Positions 20,737 through 31,200 of a stretch of DNA of 64,000 nt are shown here, piece by piece. The notes below the pieces were generated by a model. It was not told where the DNA came from, made no database searches, and was given only the letters and a program-made list of their open reading frames with translations. How positions within the stretch are numbered: position 1 is the first letter of the stretch; each line of letters starts with the position of its first letter. Made by a program: the position numbers and the translations under genes. The stretch is from Strigamia acuminata (taxonomy: Eukaryota > Arthropoda > Chilopoda > Geophilomorpha > Linotaeniidae): positions 13,764,001-13,828,000 of the forward strand of contig OX442319.1 in NCBI GenBank assembly GCA_949358305.1, read 5' to 3'.

Positions 20737-20903
20737 TGTAATGTTCGTAGTAATCCAAATTAGACACGAGCACCGGGGATAACAATGTTTATTCGTTCAA
20801 CGCTAACCTCGGAATGTCCTCTCGGACTCAGCCTACATTACAAGTAATCTCGAACCTTTTACTGCCGCCATCTAGTGGCCGCACCTTACATTACAACACC
20901 ACA
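20737..20903 (-). repeat. 5' LTR of the Gypsy-type element
   Basis: 167 bp, TGTGGTG...CATTACA in element orientation. It contains CCACTAGATGGCGG (20,865-20,878, minus), a full match to the CTCF core consensus CCASYAGRKGGCRS. Confidence 0.8.
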
Positions 20904-20908
20904 GTGGG

Positions 20909-21080
20909 CTGCGAACTAAAGGAGAGTATGTTTCCGTCTGGATTATACGGTGCATCATCTGGAAATATTGATAATTTCATTGAAGGATTCGTTAATTTGC
21001 AACGATTTCAGGTGTCGCGTGATGTGTATGGCCATATTTTTCCACTAGATACGAGAACCGATTTAAAGTATCGTAGATAA
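20909..21080 (+). other. Exon-like open frame interrupted at its start by the Gypsy element
   Basis: Directly after the target duplication an open frame reads GCELKESMFPSGLYGASSGN, then FIEGFVNLQRF and RDVYGHIFPLDTRTDLKYRR, then TAA. Across the insertion, the pre-insertion sequence would place an acceptor-like GTGTAG just before GTGGGCTGC. It may be a terminal exon of an unknown host gene. Family not recognised. Confidence 0.3.
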
Positions 21081-21370
21081 ATAATTATTTCATGTGCGCA
21101 TCCCCGCGCGCATTGTCGCTATCTTTGATTCCAGCAAGAATGTTCACTCGTGTCTCGTTCATCACTCGTTCGTTCTCTGATCGCGAGGTGTGCTTCGAAT
21201 TGATAAATTCCGATGGTAAAATGAGCGAGTATAGGTGAATATTTTCGATTTATTTCTTGCAAAATTAGAATTTTATCTCCACCTTTAGTTTTCACATTGT
21301 TCTTCTCCTTATTTTTCTTTTTTTTTTTTTTTTTTTGGTTTTGCCATTTTGAATGCCGGAAATTCCAGTA

Positions 21371-21528
21371 GGTGCATTCAATAAGTCTAAAACGTATGGA
21401 AAACTCGTTTCGTGTTTGCACGTGACGTCATTCCCATTGAATAACATGTTGTTCAATGGGAATGGGAATGACGTCACGTACAAACACGAAACGAGTTTTG
21501 CATACGTTTTAGACTTATTGAATGCACC
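21371..21528. mobile_element. Palindromic MITE (GGTGCATTCAATAAGTC ends)
   Basis: 158 bp, almost a perfect inverted repeat: GGTGCATTCAATAAGTCTAA ... reversed at the right end. It carries TGACGTCA in each arm (21,423-21,430 and 21,469-21,476). The empty site is visible in copy C near 47,709 (ATTCCACTGTGTG). TA lies on the left and AGT on both sides, so the exact target duplication is ambiguous. Confidence 0.85.
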
Positions 21529-21895
21529 CAGTGTGTTCCATTTGCAAGTAGGCTTTTGTACGAATTTTTATTCATTCTGAGTTCCATAATTTGTGCATGC
21601 TTCTTTTCATTTGGTCTTTAATTTTGGTTGTCATTCATCGTATTTGTCCACTTTGTGCCAAGGCTGTTTCCGTAATTTGGTTTCTAACTATTTGCACCAC
21701 TTGATATTTGTGTTATTCGCTTGTGGACCTGGATTTCTCTGAGATAAAGTCCTGCATTGTTGTTTTTTAGTGAGTGGACTACCAATTGTGTTAGAGAAAT
21801 AATGCAAAAATGCAAGCTGCCCACAATCCTCTTGTCCCCTTATCCCTTCTGCAAATATCAGTCCAGTGCTGCCAGTAACACTTGATTAACTAAAC

Positions 21896-22114
21896 ATGTT
21901 TTTGAAAAAAAATTCCATAATTTTGTTTAGAACTACACTTACCCTCATTATTTTCACCACTGGACATTTAACCACTTATCACATATGCAACTGTCAGTCA
22001 GAAAGTATAAGCACAAGGTGCAAAACGTGTGTTGATGGCTATTATGAAAACCGTTTTTTCCTTAATTCCTTAATCTCTGACAAAATATTCACTAACACTT
22101 GGTCTGTGATGTAA
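21896..22114 (+). other. Small cysteine-rich open frame in R1 copy B
   Basis: 72 codons, hydrophobic N-terminus followed by CNCQSESISTRCKTCVDGYY then ENRFFLN and ending WSVM. The same core is open in copy C (48,198-48,386), with a 9-nt length difference that keeps the frame. The spacing C-x-C...C-x2-C-x-DGYY resembles an EGF/laminin-type fragment. Function unknown. Confidence 0.35.
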
Positions 22115-22642
22115 TATATGGAACAAGTTTAAATTTTTTTGTGTTTAATCTTAATGTAACATTTTTCAAATTCCAACAAGGATTTGCCTTCTATGTCTTG
22201 TTCTTAGACCAGAAGAAGCTATCTCTACATGGAGTGAAAATTCTCTCGATATCCCTGATAAGACGAGACAAGATTTCTGTCAGCAATTACAATTTTGGTT
22301 TTTCGTTTTTGTGGTATTCTTGGTGTCTCAGCCACAACTATTCGAGGGCGGCTAAAATTCGAAGGCGACTCTTAATCGATCCCGGATGGAGCAGAGCTAG
22401 GAGTAGTAGGTGTGTTATTTTTGCCTTCTGCCGTTTTTCCACTCCAGCTCACTTGTCAACTGCAACTTGGTTTCTAACGCCAGCGTGCTCGTCAACTTCA
22501 GAACCATCTTTTTTTCATCTTCCTTTTGGCCTGACAGACATATATATTGGTTGTTTTCTTTTTCCAATATGGCGTTGCGTTATGTTGTGGAGAAATTGTT
22601 GATTCTCACCAACGCCGCCTCTTTATGAGAATTGTTTCAGTA

Positions 22643-23108
22643 GGTGCATTCGAAAAGTCATTTGCACTAAACGACCATTGCAACTGGTAGTGTAAACGAC
22701 CCAATTTCTGTCTAAATTTCAGTAGCTGCATTCAAAAAGTCTACGATTCGTTTCTGTCGTTTCATGTTGATAAGTGTGACGTCATTAACATGGAAATGAC
22801 GTCACACGTATAATACTGAGTGGTCGGAAACGAGTCGTTTTATACTTTTTGAATGCAGCTCGTGTAAATTCAAGTTTAAATAAATTACACCAAATAATAA
22901 TAACAAAACAATAACTGCTATAAAATTGTTCTTATGATTGAGATCGTTGCGATCTAATGAAAATCCAAGATGGCTACCAGCTAGACTCGACGTCGTGGTG
23001 TGCAGGTCGTTTCTGTTTAACCAGTTTACACAAATTAATTCATGTAAATGTTGTGTGAAAACGAGTGTAAGCACATTTACATTTGTTTTGACGACTTTTA
23101 GAATGCAC
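22643..23108. mobile_element. Outer GGTGCATTC-type MITE in R1 (copy B)
   Basis: Left end GGTGCATTCGAAAAGTC, right end reversed GTGCATTCTAAAAGTCG. It is shared with copy C (49,146-49,878), so it predates the split of the two copies. It is interrupted here by the inner MITE at 22,725. Confidence 0.7.
22725..22859. mobile_element. Inner GCTGCATTC-type MITE nested in the outer MITE
   Basis: 135 bp with ends GCTGCATTCAAAAAGTC and its reverse. It contains TGACGTCA at 22,777-22,784 and 22,797-22,804. Copy C shows the uninterrupted sequence CCAATTTTCAGTGTAAATTC near 49,220. Confidence 0.8.
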
Positions 23109-23181
23109 TTACTATCTCCGTCTCTGGGGCTGGTTTCCATTTTCTGCGTAAAAGTCAAAACTTAAGCAGAAAATTTAATAC

Positions 23182-23265
23182 ACAGCACAAATGGTTTTTC
23201 TCCAGTATGAGTTGTAATATGTACTTTTAGGTTAAAAGTTTATTTTACAACTCTCACTGGAGGAA
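23182..23265 (-). pseudogene. C2H2 zinc-finger fragment in R1, inverted pair (copy B)
   Basis: Minus strand reads FNLKVHITTHTGEKPFVLC, the end of one C2H2 finger and the TGEKP linker. The adjacent plus-strand sequence reads FTTLTGGKSF, a decayed mirror copy, so the DNA forms a hairpin. No complete finger exists. Confidence 0.65.
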
Positions 23266-23450
23266 AATCATTTATCTGTTCTTATTCTCATAGATTCAAA
23301 TGGAATTTAATAAATATGGTAGATTTGTAAGTCAACTGACTTTAAACTGGGTGCAAAGTTTTGAAAGCTGTTCAAACATTTTAAACTTGATACTTGGTCA
23401 AGTTTAAAATCTTTGAGTTTGAATGTGTCGCAAATTTTATGTATGATGTA

Positions 23451-24657
23451 CAGTCGTATTCAAAAAAACTTGCCCCACTTTCTATGCTGGCAATTGAAAT
23501 TGTGAGTAATTTCGTGTTTTGCCACTAGGTTAAACACCAGACATCAACAGGTGATAATACTTGTACAGTAACCCTTGTTTGCTATACAAGAATTATCACC
23601 TATTAATGTTTGTTGTTTCAAAATGCAAAATTACTCACAATTTCAATTGCCAGCATAGAGTGAAGGTCCGGTTTTTTTTTTAACACATTTAATTTGCTGC
23701 TATTAACAATTCAAAATTTTTCAGAATTTTGAAGTATATCATACCTGTCCAGCAATTGCTTTTTGAAATGTTTATGCATCCAGATAATAACTAAATGAAA
23801 AATATTCTCAGAAGGTTCATCTTGCTAAAAATCTGAACTACTGTTCTTTGTTTCTATTGTCTTGTGCTGTGTCCTTCAATTGCTCAGACACGATCGAACT
23901 GACACAGTGGTCCTCGTCTGACATAAGATTTAGACTCACTTTTCATTAAAATTAGAGCATGACCACAAGATAGAATGACTTCCATAGACTGTGAATTTTT
24001 TTAGATTGTTGTTAGCTATAAAAATCGTTGCCTAGTCGACTTGATTACTGTTTACATGCGTCGGCAATCGATAGGACACGTGTCAAACATGGCGTGACCT
24101 GTGAGATCGAGAGCGAACCGAAAATTCATTTTACTGTTAGATTCGGCACGCGATACTGTTAATTGAAGAATAAAATAAAATAAATGGCCCTGTGCCACTT
24201 ATTTTAATCATTAATGGTTTCCTTTTTCTAAACTTACCATCCAACGGCGGATCTAAAAAAAATTAGGGTGTGGGGGGGCTATAGCCCCCATGCCCTCTTC
24301 TGGATCCACCCCTGATTGTATGAGACTGAAAAACCACCTCACATGCTCAGAATGCTACATCTACATAATAAAGTCGGCACGGGTCACCCAGCCCAGTGGC
24401 TCCCGCCTGGATTCGCCCGTGTTATTATCGCATCCTGGTTACTTATCCACACCTAAAATTGCCTTCCTCTGGACCAGCCAAACCTTTATTCATTTTTTCA
24501 ATGCAAAATACTTGCGTAGCCGTGTAGAACCTTGTATAGCCTTGTCTATATTATCACCAGTTGATGTCTGGTATTTCACCTAGTGGCAAAACACGAAATT
24601 ACTCACAATTTCAATTGCCTGCTTAGAGTGAGAGTCCAATTTTTTTGATCACGACTG
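23451..24657. mobile_element. Non-autonomous Tc1/mariner-like element with TA duplication
   Basis: Ends CAGTCGTATTCAAAAAAA and, reversed, CAGTCGTGATCAAAAAAA are flanked by TA on both sides. Copy C has the empty TA site at 50,204-50,205. The left portion (about 23,476-23,660) is itself an inverted repeat (GGCAATTGAAATTGTGAGTA). No transposase frame survives in 1,207 bp. Confidence 0.8.
24243..24306. mobile_element. Short hAT-like inverted repeat (GGCGGATC / GGATCCACCCC)
   Basis: GGCGGATCTAAAAA ... GTGTGGGGGGGCTATAGCCC folds onto GCCCCCATGCCCTCTTCTGG and GATCCACCCCTG. The terminal type is reminiscent of hAT ends. No target duplication was confirmed. Internal to the Tc1-like element. Confidence 0.45.
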
Positions 24658-24823
24658 TACATACATAAAATTAGAAAATTTCCACCCTTGGAAACAAATA
24701 ATGGGAGAGGGAATTTAACATTGTTGGGTGTATGTTTGGTCTTGAAACCAGCAAAACATTTGGCAATCTATTTTGCTAAAAAGCAAATGATAGGCAGCTA
24801 GCAGAATAAGGCAAATGACAATT

Positions 24824-24909
24824 GAATGGTTTTTCTCCAGTATGAGTTGAAATATGCGCTTTTATGTTAAAAGTACATTTTATAACCCATACTGGAGGGA
24901 AACCATTCC
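24824..24909 (-). pseudogene. C2H2 zinc-finger fragment, second inverted pair
   Basis: Minus strand reads FNIKAHISTHTGEKPF without a break. The plus strand immediately beyond reads VHFITHTGGKPF. It lies just outside the right end of R1 copy B, so it is a separate copy of the hairpin seen at 23,182 and 49,937. Confidence 0.65.
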
Positions 24910-25228
24910 AATGTCATTCCAATGTCACAATTTTATACAGCTGTACTAGAAATTATAATACTTGAGAATTTTGGAGATTTTTGAGTAGACCAGCTTTATT
25001 CAAAGGTTAAAGTGGATGCAAAGTTTTTTTAAAGATTTTTCAAAAGTTTTAAACTTGAAACTTGACAAAATCTGCGACCACTCTCGAGCTCAAAGATTTG
25101 AGAGAAGTCGCAAATTTTGTGTGGGATCAGAATTGTGCTTAGGCGCGAGGTCTATAAATTACAGCTTTTGTTGACGACTTTGGATTGAAATTTTTGGGCT
25201 TTGCCAATTACTTTGAAGTAAGACGAAC

Positions 25229-25444
25229 TTGGTTTGTAATTTTTTTATTCCTGGTTTCAGTGGCTTTTCCACATTCATTGTATTGGAGAACTACATCAAG
25301 ACAGGAGTGGCACTAGGAGTTGTTGTCACAGTGCAGGACTGGCCCGGCTGGATACCTGAAATTTTCCAATCCAGCCCTGTGTTGTCGTTTGTTGGTGTGT
25401 TTGCTACTGTATCAGTATTGGTCTGTAGTGAGGTTTGCTTGTGA
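25229..25444 (+). other. Hydrophobic exon-like open frame
   Basis: After the acceptor-like TTCCTGGTTTCAG an open frame reads GFSTFIVLENYIKTGVALGV, continues QDWPGWIPEIFQSSP, and ends in a hydrophobic stretch. Composition resembles a membrane-protein piece. No family recognised and no partner exon found. Confidence 0.25.
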
Positions 25445-25683
25445 GCTTAAGGTTGCCAACAATTGAAGTTGGCACCAGTTGCTATTCCCGTTGCTGAGGC
25501 TTCTTTACATTTCCTCCAAAAAGGACTGTCCTCTTAGGACATAAGCTTAGTTCTATGTCATACTCAACTGTCATTTTTGGGGATGGCCTGTTGTGGTAAT
25601 TAAGAAAATTATAAAACCAACTAACACCAACTGATCAGAAAAACTACTAGCTGAATCACTAGAAAAGTAGTTTTAACAATACT

Positions 25684-25800
25684 AACTAGGGATGCACCAA
25701 ATAAAATTACTGAATACGGATACCGAATATTAAATTTATCGAATACCAAATATTTACTGAATACTAAAATCATCAAATACCGAATTATTCCAAATCGACT
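25684..25800. repeat. One-sided hAT-like end (TAGGGATGCACC)
   Basis: ACTAGGGATGCACCAAATAA is followed by repeated GAATAC and CGAATA motifs, as in common hAT-derived MITEs. I found no matching right end nearby, so it is a fragment. Confidence 0.4.
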
Positions 25801-25819
25801 AAATTGGACGAAATTCATT

Positions 25820-26210
25820 AATTGCCAACAGTAAGGGGATGTTTGCAGTGTAATCAGAAACAAAGCTATCTCAATCGGGAAAATTCCTCAATATTACACG
25901 GACCGGACAGCTGGGTGGTCCGGACAGGTCAACCGGAGCTAGGACACAAACCATATATACCCAGCAATGGAAACCTTGCTCCTCCATTCGGACTCATCTC
26001 CCTTCCGGACACCAGACAAAGCGATGCGTCCCGGCTAGGGAAAACCTCGGAAAAATCGCTGCTGGGTCCGGACAAAATGAAACAATGCCGATGGGGTGAA
26101 GTCACACATCTCGTACGAGGCTTTAACATCATCACACCGTCACATGTACGTGCATATTACACCAACACTGTGCAGAAGTAGGGAAAATCGTGATACTAAC
26201 TTGTAAGTGA
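25820..26210. other. GC-richer stretch without a recognisable gene
   Basis: A 119-codon plus-strand frame (25,822-26,181) spans several CCGGAC repeats. Nothing in it matches a family I know and the opposite strand is equally open. I treat it as non-coding. Confidence 0.4.
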
Positions 26211-26254
26211 ATTGAAAACCTTTAGAATACAGAGATGTTCTGCAAACTCGATAC

Positions 26255-26447
26255 AGAAACGAGACAATCATAAGAGCGACCGAGTTGTAAAACAGTACAA
26301 AAGTGTGACTGGTACAAAAGAGCGACCGTTTATGTCGATACGTTGTAGCGTTGTACTAGTAGATGACGTCTGCTGCAGTTTATGTTTGAAATTTACATTT
26401 AGAATGTTTGATTAATTATTCATTCAGTGATGCACGTACGTGCACCA
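26255..26447. repeat. Dispersed repeat R2, copy 1 left part
   Basis: It matches 34,800-34,885 (AAGAGCGACCGAGTTGTAAA) and 36,205-36,285 (TGTTTGAAATTTACATTTAG). The repeat is cut by Copia element 1, and its right part resumes at 33,568. Confidence 0.8.
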
Positions 26448-26941
26448 TGTTGGGTTGCAAACCCATTTTGTGGTGCCTAAACATTTGTTTCTGTGTTGCG
26501 TGATTTGTTAGTTACACACTTTCTGAATATGTGTAACAAGCATGCTATAATGTAATGTCCCGATGTTGTTTTTCAACCGATTCCGATTTTTATCAATGCC
26601 TGTTACGTACCGCGGTTGAATACTTTATTCTTTATAGCATGCGCCCACGATATCGTCTGCTCGAAAGAGTGAGTCTTGTTTTATCATTATCGCTTGTTTA
26701 TCGATTATAAATGCCGGTGTTTTATTTACCTTTTGAATGTAAAGGACAAATCATTGATAATGTAACAATGATTTATCCTATGTTGAGATGGAGGGCAAAT
26801 AGCCTCCAACCGTGTACTGTCTCTTACGATTCTCACGAATAAAAGATGGCGGACGCATTGTCGGCATCCCGCTCATTTTTAACCCGTTTGGCAGTTATTT
26901 CCCATGGATTCTGGCCAGGAAATTCTCCACAAGTCTCTTCA
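26448..26941 (+). repeat. 5' LTR of Copia element 1
   Basis: TGTTGGGTTG...GTCTCTTCA, 494 bp. It contains a TATA-like GATTATAAATGCC near 26,705 and a polyadenylation-like AATAAAAG near 26,839. Confidence 0.92.
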
Positions 26942-26943
26942 AG

Positions 26944-26955
26944 TGGTAGCAGAGG
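26944..26955 (+). promoter_or_regulatory. Primer-binding site, initiator methionine tRNA
   Basis: TGGTAGCAGAGG starts two bases after the LTR and is complementary to the 3' end of animal initiator Met tRNA (ending CCUCUGCUACCA). Confidence 0.85.
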
Positions 26956-28216
26956 GTCAAAACGATCCTGTTAGGAAGTTTTGAAAAGTTGCACGACCAT
27001 TTTTCAACGGTGTGAAGTCGCGAAGGTCGCGCCCGCCCAGTTCGTCGCAAAAACGAATTTTTCGGTGCGGTAATCGTCGTTGGAACGTGTGCGGAGAACT
27101 GTACGGGTACTTTCGAACTATTATTTGTGTCTTTCAACGCGAAAATAAGCGTTGTCAACGTTTTGGCGTATTACGATCAAACGACGGTCATTCTCGTGCA
27201 TTACGAGTTGCGGCGAAGCCGAATTGCCGTGTGTGTGCTTCGAGACATCGTAGGATCATTTCGGGACGGTTGTGTGCTCAAATAAGCAACAACCGAGATA
27301 CCAAGGACGGTAGGAACAATTGTCGATTTTATTTTTGGCGAAATAAGTCATTTTTTCAAACGAATCCACGCCCGATGAAATCCAAGATGGCGGCGGCCAT
27401 CATTCATCGTGTCTGCGCTTGAACACTGACGTTTTCAAGCAGTTTTGGGATATCCAGCGCTGGAAATTAACAACGTTGGATACCATTACGATCGCGGGAA
27501 GGATAACCGACAATCGGCGGAATTTTCGAAGCGTTATTTACGTCGCTACGACGAATTTCGAGCGACGAGCGAACGTTTATCAAACGAGACGAGTTTGCCG
27601 ACAATTTCAAGAGGAAACCCTGGTTTTGCACATAGGGTGCACCAGTTGAGAGGGATTCTCCTCACATTAGCACCCCGGCGTGCGTGTGAGTTACTTCGAC
27701 GGCGACGAGGTGAAATACCGTCATTTTTCCCTCGTTTTGTGCGACGTGCGCATACGAGAAGGCACGTCAGCCCATTTCCGTGCTGGATCAACGTTTTGCG
27801 ACGTGGGATCTCATCACGGAAGCCACCTTCACACCGACAGTGTACATTTATTTATTATTTTGTCGTGAAACTTTGTATAGTTTTAAGGTTTTTGTTTTTT
27901 CCCTTGTTAGAATCGGTGCCACCCTACGTCCAGTCGGGCACGTGGCACTGTATTCTTTGCTGGGCTTATTCACGGCCACCCAACCATCCCGCGAGCCTAG
28001 GTGCTACGATCGGAAGAGTTGGGGAATTGCCAGCAAAGGTTATCCAATCTCACTTATTGAGATTCCCCGGGTTGTTGCGTATATTTCGCCTTCACTTTTG
28101 GGGGTGACATTTGACCAAGTGTTGTGAATTTCAGTGAAGTGTTTGTGCGGAATAATTTCCGAAATTGTGATTTCTCCGCGCAATTTTCACCGGAATAGCA
28201 TTTTTGTGTCTCTGCG
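26956..28216 (+). other. Long untranslated leader of Copia element 1
   Basis: About 1.26 kb between primer site and the gag-pol start. Several short overlapping frames exist, including one of 220 codons at 27,445-28,107, but none shows a family motif. The stretch is rich in CGACGA and TTTCG motifs. I treat it as leader. Confidence 0.6.
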
Positions 28217-31200
28217 ATGGCTTCTAATAGGCATGATGACTATAAAGATGTCAAGAAACTCGACGGCACGAACTATGCAACATGGGCGGTGCAGATTCAA
28301 CTTCTGCTCAAATACAACGGTGTCTGGGGCCACGTGAACGGCACAGAGCCGAAATTGCCGGACACAGCGACGGCAAAGGAAAAAAGAGAATTTAATGTCC
28401 GGGAAGACAAAGCCATGTCTACGTTGTGCATGAGTTGCGCCGAACCGCAACAGGTTATAGCCGTTGCCTGCCCCACTGCTGCAAAAGTATGGGAGGCGTT
28501 GAAAGCGGCTTACCAGCCGACAACGAGAGCACGTCGGGCTCGTCTTCGCCGCGAATTTCTCAATTTGAAACTGCTAGAGAATGAAGAAATGTTGGTTTTC
28601 ACCGGAAGAGTGGATCGGAAAGTCACAGAATTAAAAGATGTGAAGATTGACGTCTCCGATGAGTTCCTGGCATTTCAATACTTGGACCTTTTGCCCCCAC
28701 AATACGAAGCTGTGAAGCAAACTGCATATCACTGGGGCGATGCAGAGTTCACAGCCCAAAATGTCAAAGACAGGTTGCTTGGCGAATACAATCGCCTTTA
28801 TGAGCAAAACAACGAGTTTGGCGTCGTACAAAGTGCAGTAGACAACGCAAATGCATTTTTTGGGAAAAGCAACTGGAAACCTCGAGGGAAAACTTCGAAT
28901 TCGGCAGGGTTTCAGCGTGGCACGTGTTTTACTTGTGGCGGAACAGGCCACTTCGCCCGCGAATGCCCCTCGCCGCCGAAACAAGGGACAGTTGCCTCTA
29001 ATGTCAGCTCACCTGCCCAATCGAAACGTGGGGGTGGTCGTGGCAAAGGACGAGGAAAGAGCCAGCAAAGGGCCAATCTTACCCAAATACACACGTTTGA
29101 AGACGAACCGCTTACGTTGTATTCTGCAGTTTTGGACGAGGCCCCGGCACAACCGTTGTCTCTTGTGTCGCACGGACAATTTGACTCGCAGTGGTACGTG
29201 GACACAGGAGCAACGGACCACTTTTCCTTCAACCGGAACTGGTTCTCCGAGTATAAGCCTTTGTCCAACTTCAGTGTGTTACAAGGAGAAGGCAAATCGA
29301 AGATCGAAGGGGTCGGCAACATTATTCTTACCTCACTTTATGGAAACAAACAAAGGAAAATAACTTTGGAAAATGTTTATTATGCGCCGAAATTCCGCAA
29401 GAATCTAATCTCGCTAGGGCGCACCGACGAAGCGGGGTTGTGCACATTTGTCAAGAATGGGAAAATGTCGATTTATATGAACAAGATCGAGGAGCCATCG
29501 ATCACGGCAGTTAGAACAAGCGATAGGCTGTATAAAGTCAGCTGCCGTATCGAGGCTAAGAATGTAAACACGGCTGCATTAACTGCGCAACAGAATGCAG
29601 CTGCTGTCCTCGACTTGATCAAGTCATCTGTAAAGGATGAAAAATTTGTACAACCGTTACTAACCATGCTTAACTATAAGTCCGCTTTACTAAACAGTTC
29701 GAGTAAGTCGGATAAGGGAAAATCCGCACCAAATTTGATTGCGCAAGTGAGCGAAACAACTAAGACAAACGCGCCTACGGCGATTACTTTGACAAAGACG
29801 GGAAATGAGGTTCAAATACCTCCTGCGAATTCTCCCCAAGCAAATGCGAATGCGAAAGTTAATGGGAATTTGACCAAAGTAACAGTGAAAAACAAAGAGC
29901 AGCCTCAGACCATGGACACATGGCACTCGAGAATGGGGCATCTGAATGCTAAGGGCATCTCCCACTTGGAGAAATTGGAAGATGTGTTCGGGATTAGCAT
30001 TTCAGACAGAAATTTGTCAACATGCGACGCATGTGCATGTGCGAAGAGCACGAGGGCAAGTTTTCCCCCTATTATTGCTATCTCTACGAAAGAGATTTTG
30101 TCCCTCGTACACATGGACGTGTGGGGCGCGTCACAGGAACCGTCCCTGGGTGGAGCCAATTTTTACTTCATCCTAGTTGATGACTATTCACGTTATATGT
30201 GGATAATTACGATGAAGACCAAGGGGGAAGTTTTGGGCCATTTCAAACGTTGGTTGACGGAAATAGAACGAACAACGGGAAAGAAAGTGAAATGTATCAA
30301 AACAGACAATGGCGGGGAGTTCATTTCCAGGAATTGGGACGATTATGCGTCGAAAATTGGATTGAAGTGCATTCGCACGAACGCATACTCTCCGGAAATG
30401 AATTCCGTGGCCGAAAGGGCCAACCGTACCATTGTTAGCGGGGTTAGGGCTTTAATGATCGAGAACAGTTTCCCCTATCCCCTTTGGGCTGAATTGGCGA
30501 CGACAGTCGTATACTTGAAAAACAGGTTTCCACATGCGGGGATTGAGGGGAAAACCCCTTACACGGTATTTTTCGACAAGAAATTGTCCCTACGCCATAT
30601 TAAATGTATTGGATCGAAAACTTTCGTCCACATCCCATCCCAAGTCCGCAAAGGCAAATTACAAGGAAGGGCATGGGCGGGAGCTTTGATTGGATATGCA
30701 ATATCCACAAGGGGCTACAGGATCTGGGATCCCATACGGAATCAAGTGTTTGCGTCTAAACATGTCCGCATTTTTGAGGATTCTTTTTGGTATGAAGTGG
30801 GCAAGAGATTGCATCATCCACAAAGTGGACATAAGGAACCTGAATATTTTGGGGGTTCTCCTTCTGAAACCGAAGACGACGATGATGATTCCATTGCCCC
30901 TGCCGAAGAAGCTGAAGAAGAGGTTCAGGAAGTGGTTGTTGTCCCACCTCCTGCTCAACCTCCTGCCCAACCCCCTGCTCCGAAAGCAAAACCTGCATTA
31001 CCCACAACCCCAAAGCCCGCTTTTAGGCCTGAATTGAGACCACAGGTCAAGCAGGCGACACAACTGCCTGCAGTGGAAACTACTGCAGAGGATTTGGTTG
31101 GGGACGATGAACGTGGTGGGGATAATCCGATTGAAGAAATTGGGGGGGCGAAGGGGGATGATGGAGAATTTTTCAACGTTTATCCCGAAGACGATGAGGA

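Larger units (their letters stand above)
18939..20903 (-). mobile_element. Gypsy-type LTR retrotransposon with internal deletion
   Basis: A 5-bp target duplication GTGGG flanks the element (18,934-18,938 and 20,904-20,908). The 5' LTR is 20,737-20,903 (167 bp, begins TGTGGTGTTG). The 3' LTR is 18,939-19,079 (141 bp) and lacks the first 26 bp of the LTR. Pol stops soon after the start of reverse transcriptase and joins directly to the trimmed 3' LTR, so most of RT, RNase H, integrase and the polypurine tract are deleted. Gag to protease remains largely open. Confidence 0.85.
21183..24819. repeat. Dispersed repeat R1, copy B
   Basis: It is collinear with copy C (47,533-50,362) from AGGTGTGCTTCGAATTGATA to AAGGCAAATGACA. 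Elements present in B but absent from C are the MITE at 21,371, the inner MITE at 22,725 and the Tc1-like element at 23,451. Elements present in both are the outer MITE and the zinc-finger hairpin. The autonomous source is not identifiable. Confidence 0.85.

Noticed and set aside
27445-28107. 220-codon frame upstream of Copia gag-pol
   Set aside because: No family motif, overlaps several other frames, and lies in the element leader.
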